Shown piece by piece: positions 1 to 8,906 of a stretch of DNA of 64,000 nucleotides. How positions within the stretch are numbered: position 1 is the stretch's first letter; the number at the start of each line of letters is the position of its first letter. Source of the stretch: SURF-28 sp034521465 (GTDB taxonomy: Bacteria > Bacteroidota > Ignavibacteria > Ignavibacteriales > Melioribacteraceae); assembly GCA_034521465.1 (NCBI GenBank), contig JAXHMN010000016.1, positions 124,001 through 188,000 of the forward strand. The letters run 5' to 3'. The notes under the pieces were generated by a model. The model made no database searches. It worked only from the letters and a program-made list of their open reading frames with translations, and was not told the DNA's origin. The position numbers were made by a program, and so were the translations under genes.

Positions 1-2
1 AA

Positions 3-514
3 GATTCCGACAAAACAGTTGACAAGTTTGAGAAACAAGAGATCCGCGCTATTGAAATTAACACTCTTGTAAATTTGATCAGAAAAGTGATGCTATTTAA
101 AAGATTTTTATTGCATCAATAAACGGTGAGATTGTTACACCTTTTTTCGGTATTGCCTTAGCAAGCGACTTTAGAATTGGCAGTACTGATATGAAAATAT
201 TGTTTTCCCACGTTAAGTATGCGTTGCATCCAAGCGGTGCGCTCCCGCTATTTTTACCTAAATATCTTAATCAACAATTAGCAGTTGAGTATCTCATTCG
301 CGGTGGTGAAATAAACGGAACAAAAGCACTTGAATTAAACTTAGTTAATGAATTATTGCCGATTGAAAACTTCGAGGAAAACTGTATTAAGAAAGCTGAA
401 AAATATTGTACATCAGGGTTAAATTTTATAAAAAATTCTAAATCATTGGTCAACAGGAATATTAAAGAGTTTGAAGAGTACGTTCAGTTGGAAGCAAATT
501 ATACTTTTAAATGA
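3..514 (+). CDS. enoyl-CoA hydratase/isomerase (crotonase) family, 5' truncated by window and frameshifted
   Basis: This is the C-terminal two thirds of a crotonase-fold protein, the family that hydrates or isomerises enoyl-CoA thioesters. Reading frame 3 from the window edge runs to about base 97 (ending LIRKVMLF). The protein continues in frame 2 with KIFIASINGEI and GIALASDFRIG, the usual helix and oxyanion-hole strand of the family, so there is a one-base frame change at about 96-101. The 107-residue piece from 191 carries the family's LIRGGEINGTKALELNLVNEL segment. It converges on the histidine kinase that ends at 534. Substrate cannot be assigned. The family call is good; the start lies outside the window. 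Confidence 0.75.
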
Positions 515-533
515 GAAGGTGTAAAACGGGGAA

Positions 534-2216
534 TCAAACTTTATAAGGAATTGAAAAAGTAACTGTTGTCCCAATCCGGTATTCACTCTCTGCGTGAATC
601 TCTCCGTTAAGCATGGAAATAAATTCTTTGCAGATCGCAAGACCCAAACCGCTTGAGTATTCGTCGATTTTACTTTGTTCAATTGAATTGAACGGCTCAA
701 ATATTTTATCTAACAGATCTTGCGGAATACCTTTCCCGGTATCTGTTACTTTTGTCACTAATTTTTTACCATCTTCTTCGGAAACACTTTTTACTTCAAC
801 TGAAATTTCACCGTGATCAGTAAATTTAATTGCGTTACCTATTAAATTAATAAGTACTTGTCTAAACTTTATTTTATCTGTTTTAATTATTGTGTCATGC
901 AGCTTATCGATTTTAAGAACTATTTTATTCTCTTTAGTTTGGGCAAGGTAGCCAAGTAATTTAATTGTGGAATTAAGAGTTTCCTTTATATCAAACTCTT
1001 CCTCTTCGTACTCAATTTTGCCTGCCTCAATTTTCGCAAAATCAATAAAGTTGTTGATTGTCTGTAACAATGATTCGGCTGATATTTTTACGGTTTTTGC
1101 AAAATCTTGAAACTCTTCGATTGAGTTGATATCACCACTCTCTATCATATCGAAATAAACTAATATCGCGTTTAGAGGTGTTCGTACTTCGTGATTAATT
1201 TTAGCAAGCAATTTTATTTTTTGATTTTTTTCTTCGATTGCTAAACGTGCATGCTGTTCTTTTTGGCGCGCTTCTTCGAAAAGAACTTCTAGCGCTTTAT
1301 TCTTTTCTCTCTCGGCAAATTTTTCTTTCGTTTTATCGGTAATGATACACTCGATTGTTGCTTCTTTTGAATCAGTAAAATCAATTCTTTGGGCAACAAT
1401 TTGCAAGTATAAATGCCTGCCGTCTTTATCCGCCATTGTCTCTTCGATGTGATCGTACTGTTGACCGGTGATTTTTTGCTTCAGTAATTCCTTTTCTTTT
1501 TCGAGCGGTGCAAGCATTTCAAATAAATTATAACTTTTTGAATCATCGTCTATATCAAAAAGATCTAAGAAATATTTGTTAGCAGCTAAAATTTTTCCGT
1601 CGCTATTAATTCGCACAATACCGACGGGTGCACTATTAAAAAGAAACTTAATTTCATTTGTTTTTTCAAGGTATCTTCTTCGGTTTTTATATATAACCCA
1701 ACTTACCGCAACACTCAGCAAACTGATAAAACTGACAAAGATTACTAGGGATAAAATGTTTGGTAGTTGAAATATGTTTGGGTCGGAATAAAAAATTGAA
1801 GCCGCGAATAAAAGATTGTAATAAATGGCGACTATAATTTGTTGAGTAACTTCCCAACTAAAAATAAGTGCGAATGTAAAAATCAGTAAAGAAAGAATTT
1901 GTGAATTAATATAAATCGTTGTCGGGATCATAATAATAGTAAAAATGAACGAGGAAATTAATCCTAATATCAAAACGTGAATTAAAATAATAATTACCGG
2001 GCGGGTAAATTTCTTAAACGATAAAAAGAAAATAACAGTGGCTAAGAGAGTAAATGAAACTCTCGCCAGATATAATTCAATTTGGAATGCTTTAAAAAAA
2101 TATATCTCGAATAACATTGCCCAAGCACCTGCAACTATTGAAATAGCGGCAAGTATGCGGAGCGGATTAATATTCTTCTCAACATTTGAGTTGTTGATTA
2201 TTGCTTCATTTGCCAT
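534..2216 (-). CDS. membrane-bound PAS-domain sensor histidine kinase
   Basis: A 560-residue hybrid-less sensor kinase. Residues about 17-175 form roughly six to seven hydrophobic helices. A PAS domain follows at about 190-300 (FNSAPVGIVRINSDGKILAA), then a coiled linker, a HisKA domain with phospho-acceptor His342 in the H-box NHEVRTPLNAIL, and a HATPase domain with the N box (NLIGNAIKF), the G1 box (DTGKGIP) and the G2 box (SSGLGLAI). No receiver domain is attached and no response regulator lies beside it, so it is an orphan kinase here. The ligand is unknown. Start is the ATG at 2216; no strong Shine-Dalgarno is visible. It diverges from the cation-efflux pair. Confidence 0.88.
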   Translation of the reverse strand: MANEAIINNSNVEKNINPLRILAAISIVAGAWAMLFEIYFFKAFQIELYLARVSFTLLATVIFFLSFKKFTRPVIIILIHVLILGLISSFIFTIIMIPTTIYINSQILSLLIFTFALIFSWEVTQQIIVAIYYNLLFAASIFYSDPNIFQLPNILSLVIFVSFISLLSVAVSWVIYKNRRRYLEKTNEIKFLFNSAPVGIVRINSDGKILAANKYFLDLFDIDDDSKSYNLFEMLAPLEKEKELLKQKITGQQYDHIEETMADKDGRHLYLQIVAQRIDFTDSKEATIECIITDKTKEKFAEREKNKALEVLFEEARQKEQHARLAIEEKNQKIKLLAKINHEVRTPLNAILVYFDMIESGDINSIEEFQDFAKTVKISAESLLQTINNFIDFAKIEAGKIEYEEEEFDIKETLNSTIKLLGYLAQTKENKIVLKIDKLHDTIIKTDKIKFRQVLINLIGNAIKFTDHGEISVEVKSVSEEDGKKLVTKVTDTGKGIPQDLLDKIFEPFNSIEQSKIDEYSSGLGLAICKEFISMLNGEIHAESEYRIGTTVTFSIPYKV

Positions 2217-2392
2217 TAACTACCCAGCCATTGATTGCAAAGCTCATAGTGCTTAATTCACTCTGAAATTTAATTATCATTTAGGTAAGACGCTATTATT
2301 TTTATCACAATTGTAACCTTGTTATATATCTGATATATTTAAAATCCATTTACTCTTATTTGTTTGTTAAATCGGATTAGAAAGGAATTGCT

Positions 2393-3046
2393 TTGAATAA
2401 ATTGCTCAAACGCGCGTTAATCCTTGCTTTGATTACCGTGTTTTATAATATAATTGAAGGATTTGTATCAATGTTGCTCGGAGCCGAAGATGAAACTCTA
2501 GCATTGTTCGGTTTTGGAGCGGATAGTTTTGTAGAGGTAATTTCCGGTATCGGAATTTTGCATTTGATCTATAGACTTAATTACGGAAATGTTGAAAAGC
2601 GGGACAGCTTCGAGAAAACTGCTCTCCGGATTACAGGCACAGCGTTTTATTTATTAACAATCGGATTGGTTATTGGGGCAGTGTTAATTATCGTTAATAA
2701 CAACAAACCTGATTCTACAATAGCGGGAATAATTATATCGTCCATTTCACTGTTAACAATGTATTATTTGATGACTGCAAAATTGAAAGTTGGTAAAGAA
2801 CTAAACAGTGATGCAATTATTGCTGATGCAAAGTGTACAAAAACTTGTTTCTATTTATCGTTTGTTCTGCTCGCTTCAAGCGGTGCTTATGAATTGCTGC
2901 AAATTGGCTACATAGATGCAATCGGTTCTCTCGGTATTGCGTACTTTGCGTTCTCGGAAGGCAAAGAATCATTTGCAAAAGCAAAGAGTGGAGATCTATT
3001 ATGTTCTTGTGAAGATGATTGCTCAGTAGAAGGAGAAAAATCTTAA
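2393..3046 (+). CDS. cation-transporter-like membrane protein (CDF-related)
   Basis: A 217-residue integral membrane protein with about six hydrophobic helices and the CDF-like opening YNIIEGFVSMLLG followed by GFGADSFVEVISGIGIL, where the family usually has its first metal-site acidic residues. It lacks the soluble C-terminal domain and ends in a cysteine-rich tail (CSCEDDC) that could hold metal. It is followed directly by a full CDF exporter (GTG one base after this stop), so the two probably work together on divalent or heavy-metal cations. Start is TTG at 2393, preceded by AAAGGA. The family relationship is clear; transport by this protein itself is inferred. Confidence 0.7.
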   Translation: MNKLLKRALILALITVFYNIIEGFVSMLLGAEDETLALFGFGADSFVEVISGIGILHLIYRLNYGNVEKRDSFEKTALRITGTAFYLLTIGLVIGAVLIIVNNNKPDSTIAGIIISSISLLTMYYLMTAKLKVGKELNSDAIIADAKCTKTCFYLSFVLLASSGAYELLQIGYIDAIGSLGIAYFAFSEGKESFAKAKSGDLLCSCEDDCSVEGEKS

Positions 3047-3931
3047 GTGGCGCATACACATCAAGTCAAGCATAATAAAGCGTTTGCTATCGGCATAACG
3101 CTGAATGTAATTTATATAGTAATCGAATTTGTATATGGATTGATCTCTAATTCGATGGCCTTAATTGCAGATGCGGGTCATAATTTAAGCGATGTATTTG
3201 GACTCTTGCTTGCATGGGGCGCGGCGTATCTCGCCTCAAAATCACCAACAAATAAACGAACATACGGATTTCGAAAATCAACCATCTTAGCTTCACTTGC
3301 AAATGCAATTATATTGATGATTGCGGTTGGGGCAATTGCAGTTGAATCCGTTAAGCGGTTTTATCAACCTGAAGTTATTGACAGCAGCACAATTATCATT
3401 GTCGCACTTATCGGTGTAATTATTAATGCCGTTACAGCTTTGCTGTTCTTTGCCGATCGCAAAAAGGATTTGAATATCAAAGGTGCTTTTTTGCACATGG
3501 CTGCGGATGCAGCGGTATCTCTCGGCGTTGTAGTCGGCGCTGTAATTATAAGTTATACAAACTGGTTTTGGATTGATCCGATTGTCAGTTTTATAATTAT
3601 TATTGTAATTACTGTAAGTACTTGGGGATTGCTCAAAGAGAGTTTAAATTTGTCACTCGATGCGGTTCCGAAACAAATTGATATTGAAAAAGTAAAAGAC
3701 TATCTAATTGGGCTAAACGGTGTTTCAAATGTTCATGACTTACACATTTGGGCAATGAGTACAACTGAGATTGCGCTCACTGTTCACATTGTAAAACCGG
3801 AATCCGAGTACGAAGATAAATTTATTGAGGAAGTACATGAAGAGCTTTTTGAAATATTTGGAATAGATCATTCCACAATTCAGATTGAAAAGAGTAATAA
3901 TTGTAACGATTGTAGTATCAATAAAGTATAG
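3047..3931 (+). CDS. cation diffusion facilitator (CzcD/ZitB-type) efflux protein
   Basis: A 294-residue CDF transporter that would expel Zn2+, Cd2+ or similar ions in exchange for protons. Six membrane helices fill residues about 10-205. Helix II carries ADAGHNLSD with Asp42, His45 and Asp49, and helix V carries the paired HMAAD metal site. A cytoplasmic ferredoxin-like C-terminal domain follows (GVSNVHDLHIWAMS, DHSTIQIE) and the tail again has cysteines (NNCNDC). Start GTG directly abuts the upstream stop, indicating translational coupling. Length and motifs are normal for ZitB/CzcD; the metal cannot be read from the sequence. Confidence 0.9.
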   Translation: MAHTHQVKHNKAFAIGITLNVIYIVIEFVYGLISNSMALIADAGHNLSDVFGLLLAWGAAYLASKSPTNKRTYGFRKSTILASLANAIILMIAVGAIAVESVKRFYQPEVIDSSTIIIVALIGVIINAVTALLFFADRKKDLNIKGAFLHMAADAAVSLGVVVGAVIISYTNWFWIDPIVSFIIIIVITVSTWGLLKESLNLSLDAVPKQIDIEKVKDYLIGLNGVSNVHDLHIWAMSTTEIALTVHIVKPESEYEDKFIEEVHEELFEIFGIDHSTIQIEKSNNCNDCSINKV

Positions 3932-3939
3932 AGGAAAAA

Positions 3940-5478
3940 ATGACAGAGCAACAAATCATCGTAACACATAACCTAACACAAAATGATCTCGCTAAAATTA
4001 ATGAAAGAGGAATTACACCGGAAGACATTGAAACACATGTGAGCTACTTAAAAAAAGGCACAAAGTATGTCGAACTCGTCGAATCATGCCGGCTTGATAA
4101 CGGAATAACAAAGGTGAGTAAAGATTCCGAAAAAGAGTTAATAAGACTACAAAATGAAAAAGCACGTCAAGGACAATTTACAAAGTTTGTACCGGCTTCC
4201 GGCGCTGCTTCGAGAATGTTCAAAAAATTAGAAGAGTTTATGAGCTCTGATACTGACTATGATGAAAGCGGTGATTTCGTTAAAACCTTTTTTCAAAAGT
4301 TAGATAGTTTTGCCTTTTATGCTGATCTTAAAAAAAACGTTGAGAGAGACGGTGAGTCCATTAAAGATATTTTAAACAAAAGAGAACACAAAAAATTACT
4401 CAGATATTTGCTAACCGAAAAAGGGATGAATTATTCTTCACTTCCAAAAGCATTAATTAAATTTCATACTTACCAAGCGATAAATAAAAATTCATTCGAA
4501 GAGCAAATTGCAGAAGCAGTTCATTACATAAAAGATAAAGATAATATTGTACGCCTTCACTTTACGATCCCGGAAGAATTGGAAAGTGAATTCAATAAAG
4601 AAAAAATGAAGGTGGTTAAAGAATATTTTCAGAAAGGTGTTGAGCTCAAGATCGGGTTTTCATTCCAAAAGAAATCAACTGATACGGTAGCTCTTGATAA
4701 AGATGGCGAGCTGTTCAGGGTTGATGATGAAATTTTGTTTAGACCGGGCGGACACGGAGCTTTAATCGAAAATCTGAATGATCTTGATACCGATTATGTC
4801 TATATCAAAAATATAGATAATGTTCAAAGAGAAGAACAAATCGAACCAGTAATTAGATTTAAGAAAATAACCGGTGGATTATTATTGAAATTGCAAAAGC
4901 AAATCTTTGATTATCTTTCAAAACTTGATGCCGAGGGTAATGATAAATTGTTGGACGAAATTGAAAACTTTGTTAAACACGAATTAGAGATGAAAATTAA
5001 TCTTAATGAAAGACTAACTACAGAAGAACGGAAAAATCATTTCTTCAATTTATTAAATAGACCAATTCGTGTTTGTGGTGTTGTAATCAATGAGGGGCAT
5101 CCCGGCGGCGGTCCGTTTTGGGTGAAAAATAAAAATGGTGAAGTTACGAGGCAGATCATTGAGAGTGATCAAGTTGATAAAAATGATCCAAAGCAAAAAG
5201 AAATTTTTGAATCATCAACTCATTTTAATCCTGTTGATTTGGTCTGCGGGCTAAAGAATTACAAAGGTGATAAATTTGACTTAACAAAGTATGTTGATCA
5301 CTCTGCGGTTTTTATCTCGAATAAATCTAAAGACGGTAAAGAGTTAAGAGCATTAGAATTACCCGGACTTTGGAATGGAGCAATGTCGGATTGGATAACT
5401 ATTTTCGTTGAAGTCCCGGAAGAAACATTTACACCGGTGAAAGAGGTGAACGATTTGCTTTTGGATTATCATCAATAA
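3940..5478 (+). CDS. DUF4301 family protein
   Basis: A 512-residue soluble protein of the DUF4301 family, which is found mostly in Bacteroidetes and relatives and has no known reaction. The recognisable segment is FVPASGAASRMFKKLEEF at about residues 85-102, a glycine/serine-rich loop of the kind that binds phosphate in nucleotidyl- or sugar-phosphate-handling proteins. A second glycine-rich stretch is EGHPGGGPFWV at about 384-394. It starts nine bases after the CDF exporter, with AGAGGAAAAA as ribosome-binding site, so it probably shares its transcript. The stop touches the stop of the convergent lipoprotein. The family call is firm; the function is not known. Confidence 0.85.
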   Translation: MTEQQIIVTHNLTQNDLAKINERGITPEDIETHVSYLKKGTKYVELVESCRLDNGITKVSKDSEKELIRLQNEKARQGQFTKFVPASGAASRMFKKLEEFMSSDTDYDESGDFVKTFFQKLDSFAFYADLKKNVERDGESIKDILNKREHKKLLRYLLTEKGMNYSSLPKALIKFHTYQAINKNSFEEQIAEAVHYIKDKDNIVRLHFTIPEELESEFNKEKMKVVKEYFQKGVELKIGFSFQKKSTDTVALDKDGELFRVDDEILFRPGGHGALIENLNDLDTDYVYIKNIDNVQREEQIEPVIRFKKITGGLLLKLQKQIFDYLSKLDAEGNDKLLDEIENFVKHELEMKINLNERLTTEERKNHFFNLLNRPIRVCGVVINEGHPGGGPFWVKNKNGEVTRQIIESDQVDKNDPKQKEIFESSTHFNPVDLVCGLKNYKGDKFDLTKYVDHSAVFISNKSKDGKELRALELPGLWNGAMSDWITIFVEVPEETFTPVKEVNDLLLDYHQ

Positions 5479-5874
5479 TTATTTGCTGATTAATCCAAAA
5501 CGTTTGCTTAATATGTAAATGTCGGTATCCGAAGCGTTTTCAATTTTTACTTGATACTGAACCGACGTATTTAAAGTACTGTTTGTTTTCCAAATGAAGC
5601 TGCCGTCGTTTTGAGTCCGCTGAGCGAGTGTGTAGATTACTTTACCTTTTTTGATGATATAAATATTCACAATATCAGATTGAGAAAACCGTCGATACTC
5701 AATCGGAACATCATCTCCTAAATAAAAGATATCTGCTTTTTCCGGGCTGTAAAAAAAATCAACTTCCGGATAAATTTGAAAAGTATCGCCCGGCTCGACC
5801 GGAGTGTAACTATTGTATCGACACGATGTGATTACCGCAGCTAAAACTAATATTATAGTTATTACGCGTTGCAT
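5479..5874 (-). CDS. small predicted lipoprotein, unknown function
   Basis: 131 residues beginning MQRVITIILVLAAVITSC, a lipoprotein signal with the lipobox VITS-Cys at residue 18, so the mature protein should be anchored in a membrane facing the periplasm. The rest is predicted beta-rich with no motif I recognise. It lies alone, convergent with the DUF4301 gene with no spacer. It may be a short Ig-like or scaffold domain, judged only from the alternation of polar and hydrophobic residues. Confidence 0.6.
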   Translation of the reverse strand: MQRVITIILVLAAVITSCRYNSYTPVEPGDTFQIYPEVDFFYSPEKADIFYLGDDVPIEYRRFSQSDIVNIYIIKKGKVIYTLAQRTQNDGSFIWKTNSTLNTSVQYQVKIENASDTDIYILSKRFGLISK

Positions 5875-6076
5875 AATTCTTTCTCGCTGATGGTTTCTAT
5901 TATTAAAATAAGAAATTCTAAAAAAGAGTCAATCTCAAAAAGACGAAAATCCATCCATCCACAGTTTACCCTAATTTTTAAATTCGAAAAACATTCTAAT
6001 CACAGTTTCTAAATAACTCTTCCGAAGCTGAATTAACTTTTTTATATTTATTTTCTTATTCAATTCAATTGAAGCC

Positions 6077-6493
6077 GTGATAAAAAAGGATTATAAAATA
6101 GCGAGTGATTATTCGGAAGTTCCAAAACTTTGTGAAACAATTAGTTCTTTCTGCAAAGAAAATGTGACTGAAAATTCAATTTGTAATGAGATAGAGATTT
6201 GTCTTGTAGAATCTTTAAATAATATTATTAAACATGCTTACAAAGAAGATAACTCAAGATGGATCGATCTTTCAATCGAGATAAATACCGATAATATTAT
6301 AATTAACGTAAAAGATGACGGAATACCACGTGAAGGAAATAAAAAGCCCTCTTTAGATTTTGACCCGGATGATATTGAAAACCTGCCTGAAGGGGGTATG
6401 GGTCTATTTATCATAGATCAATTGATGGATGAATTGACATATAAATCCATTAACGGTGCAAATATTTTTACTATGAAGAAAAGCATTGAATAA
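6077..6493 (+). CDS. anti-sigma regulatory factor-like serine/threonine kinase (RsbW/HATPase_c_2)
   Basis: A 138-residue stand-alone GHKL ATPase of the RsbW/SpoIIAB type, which binds a sigma factor or phosphorylates an anti-anti-sigma (STAS) protein. Visible boxes are the N box ESLNNIIKHAY, the G1 box DDGIPREG and the G2-like LPEGGMGLFII. Start is GTG at 6077. No STAS partner or sigma factor lies next to it, so its target must be elsewhere. Confidence 0.82.
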   Translation: MIKKDYKIASDYSEVPKLCETISSFCKENVTENSICNEIEICLVESLNNIIKHAYKEDNSRWIDLSIEINTDNIIINVKDDGIPREGNKKPSLDFDPDDIENLPEGGMGLFIIDQLMDELTYKSINGANIFTMKKSIE

Positions 6494-6571
6494 ATTAGAT
6501 TTTCAGCTCGTTATTAAACTTTTCCGATATTCAGGTGTCTAACAGATTCAATAAGATAGACTAACATAAAT

Positions 6572-8101
6572 TTGAAAAAAATAATTTTATCACTTCTCAT
6601 AATAATTACACTTAACGCTCAAGACACGACGAAAAGTGAAGCTTTCCGCAGAGATCTTCCCAAAGGAAAATCAAGTTTACACAAACCAAAGTATCCCTCT
6701 TATCCGTTGCTAACAAGTTTTGTTTTGCAAAAGGAAGCAAACAGCGGTGATCCTTTTGCTCAGCATGAATTAGGAATCAGGCTATTGCTTGGAAGAGGAT
6801 TCGAAGCCGATACAAGTCAAGCGGTATATTGGATATCAAAAGCTGCTGGTCAAAATATACCAGCTGCAAAATTTAACTTTGCTATCATGTATTATAATGG
6901 TATTGGAGTTGACTGGAATCCGTTTTCAGCTTACAAGAATTTTAAGTTTGCCGCAGAATCGGGAATGAAAGAGAGTCAATATGCTTACGGTATTTACTTC
7001 ACGGATAATTTTGTTGTAAATAAAGATATGTCCAAAGCAATAGCTTGGTTTAAGAAAGCAGCCGAACAAGATTATTCACCTGCTAAAGAAACTCTTGAGC
7101 ATTTACGCAGAAACGGAGTCGACTTAAATTTATCCGAATCGATTGAATCTCAATCTTCCCGGCAGAAAGATGCGGACACTTTTGTTGATGATGCATCGAT
7201 TATGGACCAAAAGTGGGAAGTTGACTACTTTGCGTTTGATTCCGATACTTTGGACAATGAAGAAGAAACAGAGATGGTCGAGAAACTATTCTCCGAAAAC
7301 AAAACTGAATTAAAAGAGAAACTTGGTCTAACAAATTTAAGGGATGTTGAATCGCTTGAAGATACATCTGCATTGGGGATCATTAATTTTGCCGCAAAGA
7401 ACGGATCACCGGAAGCTCTTTTTATAACAGCAACCGCCGCAGAAAAAGGAATTGGCGCTGAAAAAGATTTAGTGAAAGCTGCATTTAATTATCTCCGTTC
7501 ATATCGTTTTGGATCACAAAAAGCAGCAATGAAACTTTATCAACTTGTAAAAGACAACTCACTATTCACACAATTAAAAAGCAGAGTTGATAAAGGAGAT
7601 ACTGATGCAATGTATACTTACGCCGGTTTGGTTGCACTAGGAATCGATTATAGTTTAACAAATCAACAAGCATATGAATTGTTAGAACGAGCTGCAGAAA
7701 AAAGTCATATTTATTCAATCATTGAAATTGGTTTGAGTTATTTCAACGGTAATTTGGTAGAAAAGAATAGAGAAAAAGCAATCGAGTATTGGAATCGTGC
7801 GGCTGATCTCGGAAGCCGGGAAGCCGAAGTTAGAATTGCCTTTGCAAAGATCAACCAACAGTCTGATGATTATTCGGATGAAATAAATACTCTAACAATT
7901 GCTGCAAATCAAGGTTCGGTGCTTGCCCAAGCAGCTTTAGCATATTGTTATGAAAAAGGAATAGGAGTTGATCAAAAAAAGTCAATGGCGGCAAAATTGT
8001 ACCGGGAAGCTGCTTCAAGGGGAAGCGAAACTGCATACAATTCATTGAAGAGTATGTATGATGAACTTAGACCGGATGAAGAAGAATTTAAAATTTACTA
8101 A
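6572..8101 (+). CDS. secreted Sel1/TPR-like repeat protein
   Basis: 509 residues with an N-terminal signal peptide (MKKIILSLLIIITLNAQ) and two blocks of Sel1-like repeats. Block one is at about residues 60-180 (for example AQHELGIRLLLGRGFEADTS, AKFNFAIMYYNGIGVDW, SQYAYGIYF). Block two is at about 275-500 (AMYTYAGLVALGIDY, IIEIGLSYFNGN, AQAALAYCYEKGIGVDQK). An acidic non-repeat segment separates them. Such repeats are protein-protein scaffolds, here periplasmic or extracellular. Start is TTG at 6572. The partner is unknown. Confidence 0.85.
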   Translation: MKKIILSLLIIITLNAQDTTKSEAFRRDLPKGKSSLHKPKYPSYPLLTSFVLQKEANSGDPFAQHELGIRLLLGRGFEADTSQAVYWISKAAGQNIPAAKFNFAIMYYNGIGVDWNPFSAYKNFKFAAESGMKESQYAYGIYFTDNFVVNKDMSKAIAWFKKAAEQDYSPAKETLEHLRRNGVDLNLSESIESQSSRQKDADTFVDDASIMDQKWEVDYFAFDSDTLDNEEETEMVEKLFSENKTELKEKLGLTNLRDVESLEDTSALGIINFAAKNGSPEALFITATAAEKGIGAEKDLVKAAFNYLRSYRFGSQKAAMKLYQLVKDNSLFTQLKSRVDKGDTDAMYTYAGLVALGIDYSLTNQQAYELLERAAEKSHIYSIIEIGLSYFNGNLVEKNREKAIEYWNRAADLGSREAEVRIAFAKINQQSDDYSDEINTLTIAANQGSVLAQAALAYCYEKGIGVDQKKSMAAKLYREAASRGSETAYNSLKSMYDELRPDEEEFKIY

Positions 8102-8115
8102 AGAAATTCCCGCTG

Positions 8116-8772
8116 CTATTTTTCAAAAGTATAATTTACTTCAATTAGTTTTCGAGAAAGCGATGCTAAACTTTCTGTGAATTGCGCATTTTCTACAACT
8201 ATACTCTTAGGCACACGAATATTAATAGGAGCAAAATTCCAAATTGCTGTTACTCCGCCTTCAATTAACAAATCGACGACTTCTTGTGCAGAGTTAGCAG
8301 GTACCGTTAAAACACTGATCTTAATTTTCATTTCTTTCATTAATTGAGGAATATTATCAATATCATGAATTTTTATACCGAAAATTTCGGTTCCCACTTT
8401 CGCTGGATCAGTGTCAAAAGCTGCAATAAAATTTAGTCCGTAATTTTTGAAACGCTCATAACCGAGCATTGCTCTACCCAAGTTTCCGACACCGACTAAA
8501 ACTGCTTCACGGGGAGTGTCCCATTCCAAAAACTTTCTTATTGCCGATATTAATTCTTCAACTTGAAAACCGGTTTTGGGTTTACCTTTTACTCCGGTAT
8601 ATTCTAAATCCTTCCTTACCTGTGTTGAATCAAGTGAAAGTTCGTTTGCAATAATTGTACTCGAAATCCTTTGAACGCCGTTTTCGAATTGGCGATTTAA
8701 CAAATGTAGATAATGCGGAAGCCGTCGCATTGTTGGTACGGGTGTGGTTCTCAATTTCCTCTCCATTCTCAT
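8116..8772 (-). CDS. rex: redox-sensing transcriptional repressor Rex
   Basis: Rex is a dimeric repressor that reads the NADH/NAD+ ratio and controls fermentative and respiratory genes. The winged-helix DNA-binding part covers MRRLPHYLHLL through DSTQVRKDLEYTG, and the NAD-binding Rossmann fold has the signature VGVGNLGRAMLGY followed by AAFDTDPAKVG. I start it at ATG 8772; an upstream in-frame TTG at 8817 would add 15 residues, which is longer than the family norm. It diverges from the octaheme cytochrome, an obvious candidate target. Confidence 0.92.
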   Translation of the reverse strand: MRMERKLRTTPVPTMRRLPHYLHLLNRQFENGVQRISSTIIANELSLDSTQVRKDLEYTGVKGKPKTGFQVEELISAIRKFLEWDTPREAVLVGVGNLGRAMLGYERFKNYGLNFIAAFDTDPAKVGTEIFGIKIHDIDNIPQLMKEMKIKISVLTVPANSAQEVVDLLIEGGVTAIWNFAPINIRVPKSIVVENAQFTESLASLSRKLIEVNYTFEK

Positions 8773-8794
8773 TAAACTAATTAAAATAAATTTG

Positions 8795-8808
8795 GAGAAA
8801 ATTTTCTC
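8795..8808. promoter_or_regulatory. 14-bp palindrome in the rex leader
   Basis: GAGAAAATTTTCTC is a perfect palindrome lying just upstream of the ATG chosen for rex and within the rex/cytochrome divergent region. It does not match the usual Rex operator (TTGTGA-N6-TCACAA), so it could be an operator for another regulator or chance in AT-rich DNA. Confidence 0.25.
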
Positions 8809-8906
8809 TAAATGCAAAAATTTAATAAATCGCTCACAGCATTAAGAAGAAAAAAATCATATCTTTATTTATAGATAACAGCATCTTATTATATACTGGA
8901 GGGATT

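Noticed and set aside
8795..8808. Palindrome upstream of rex as a Rex operator
   Set aside because: GAGAAAATTTTCTC lacks the TTGTGA...TCACAA half-sites known for Rex; kept only as a weak unassigned regulatory feature.
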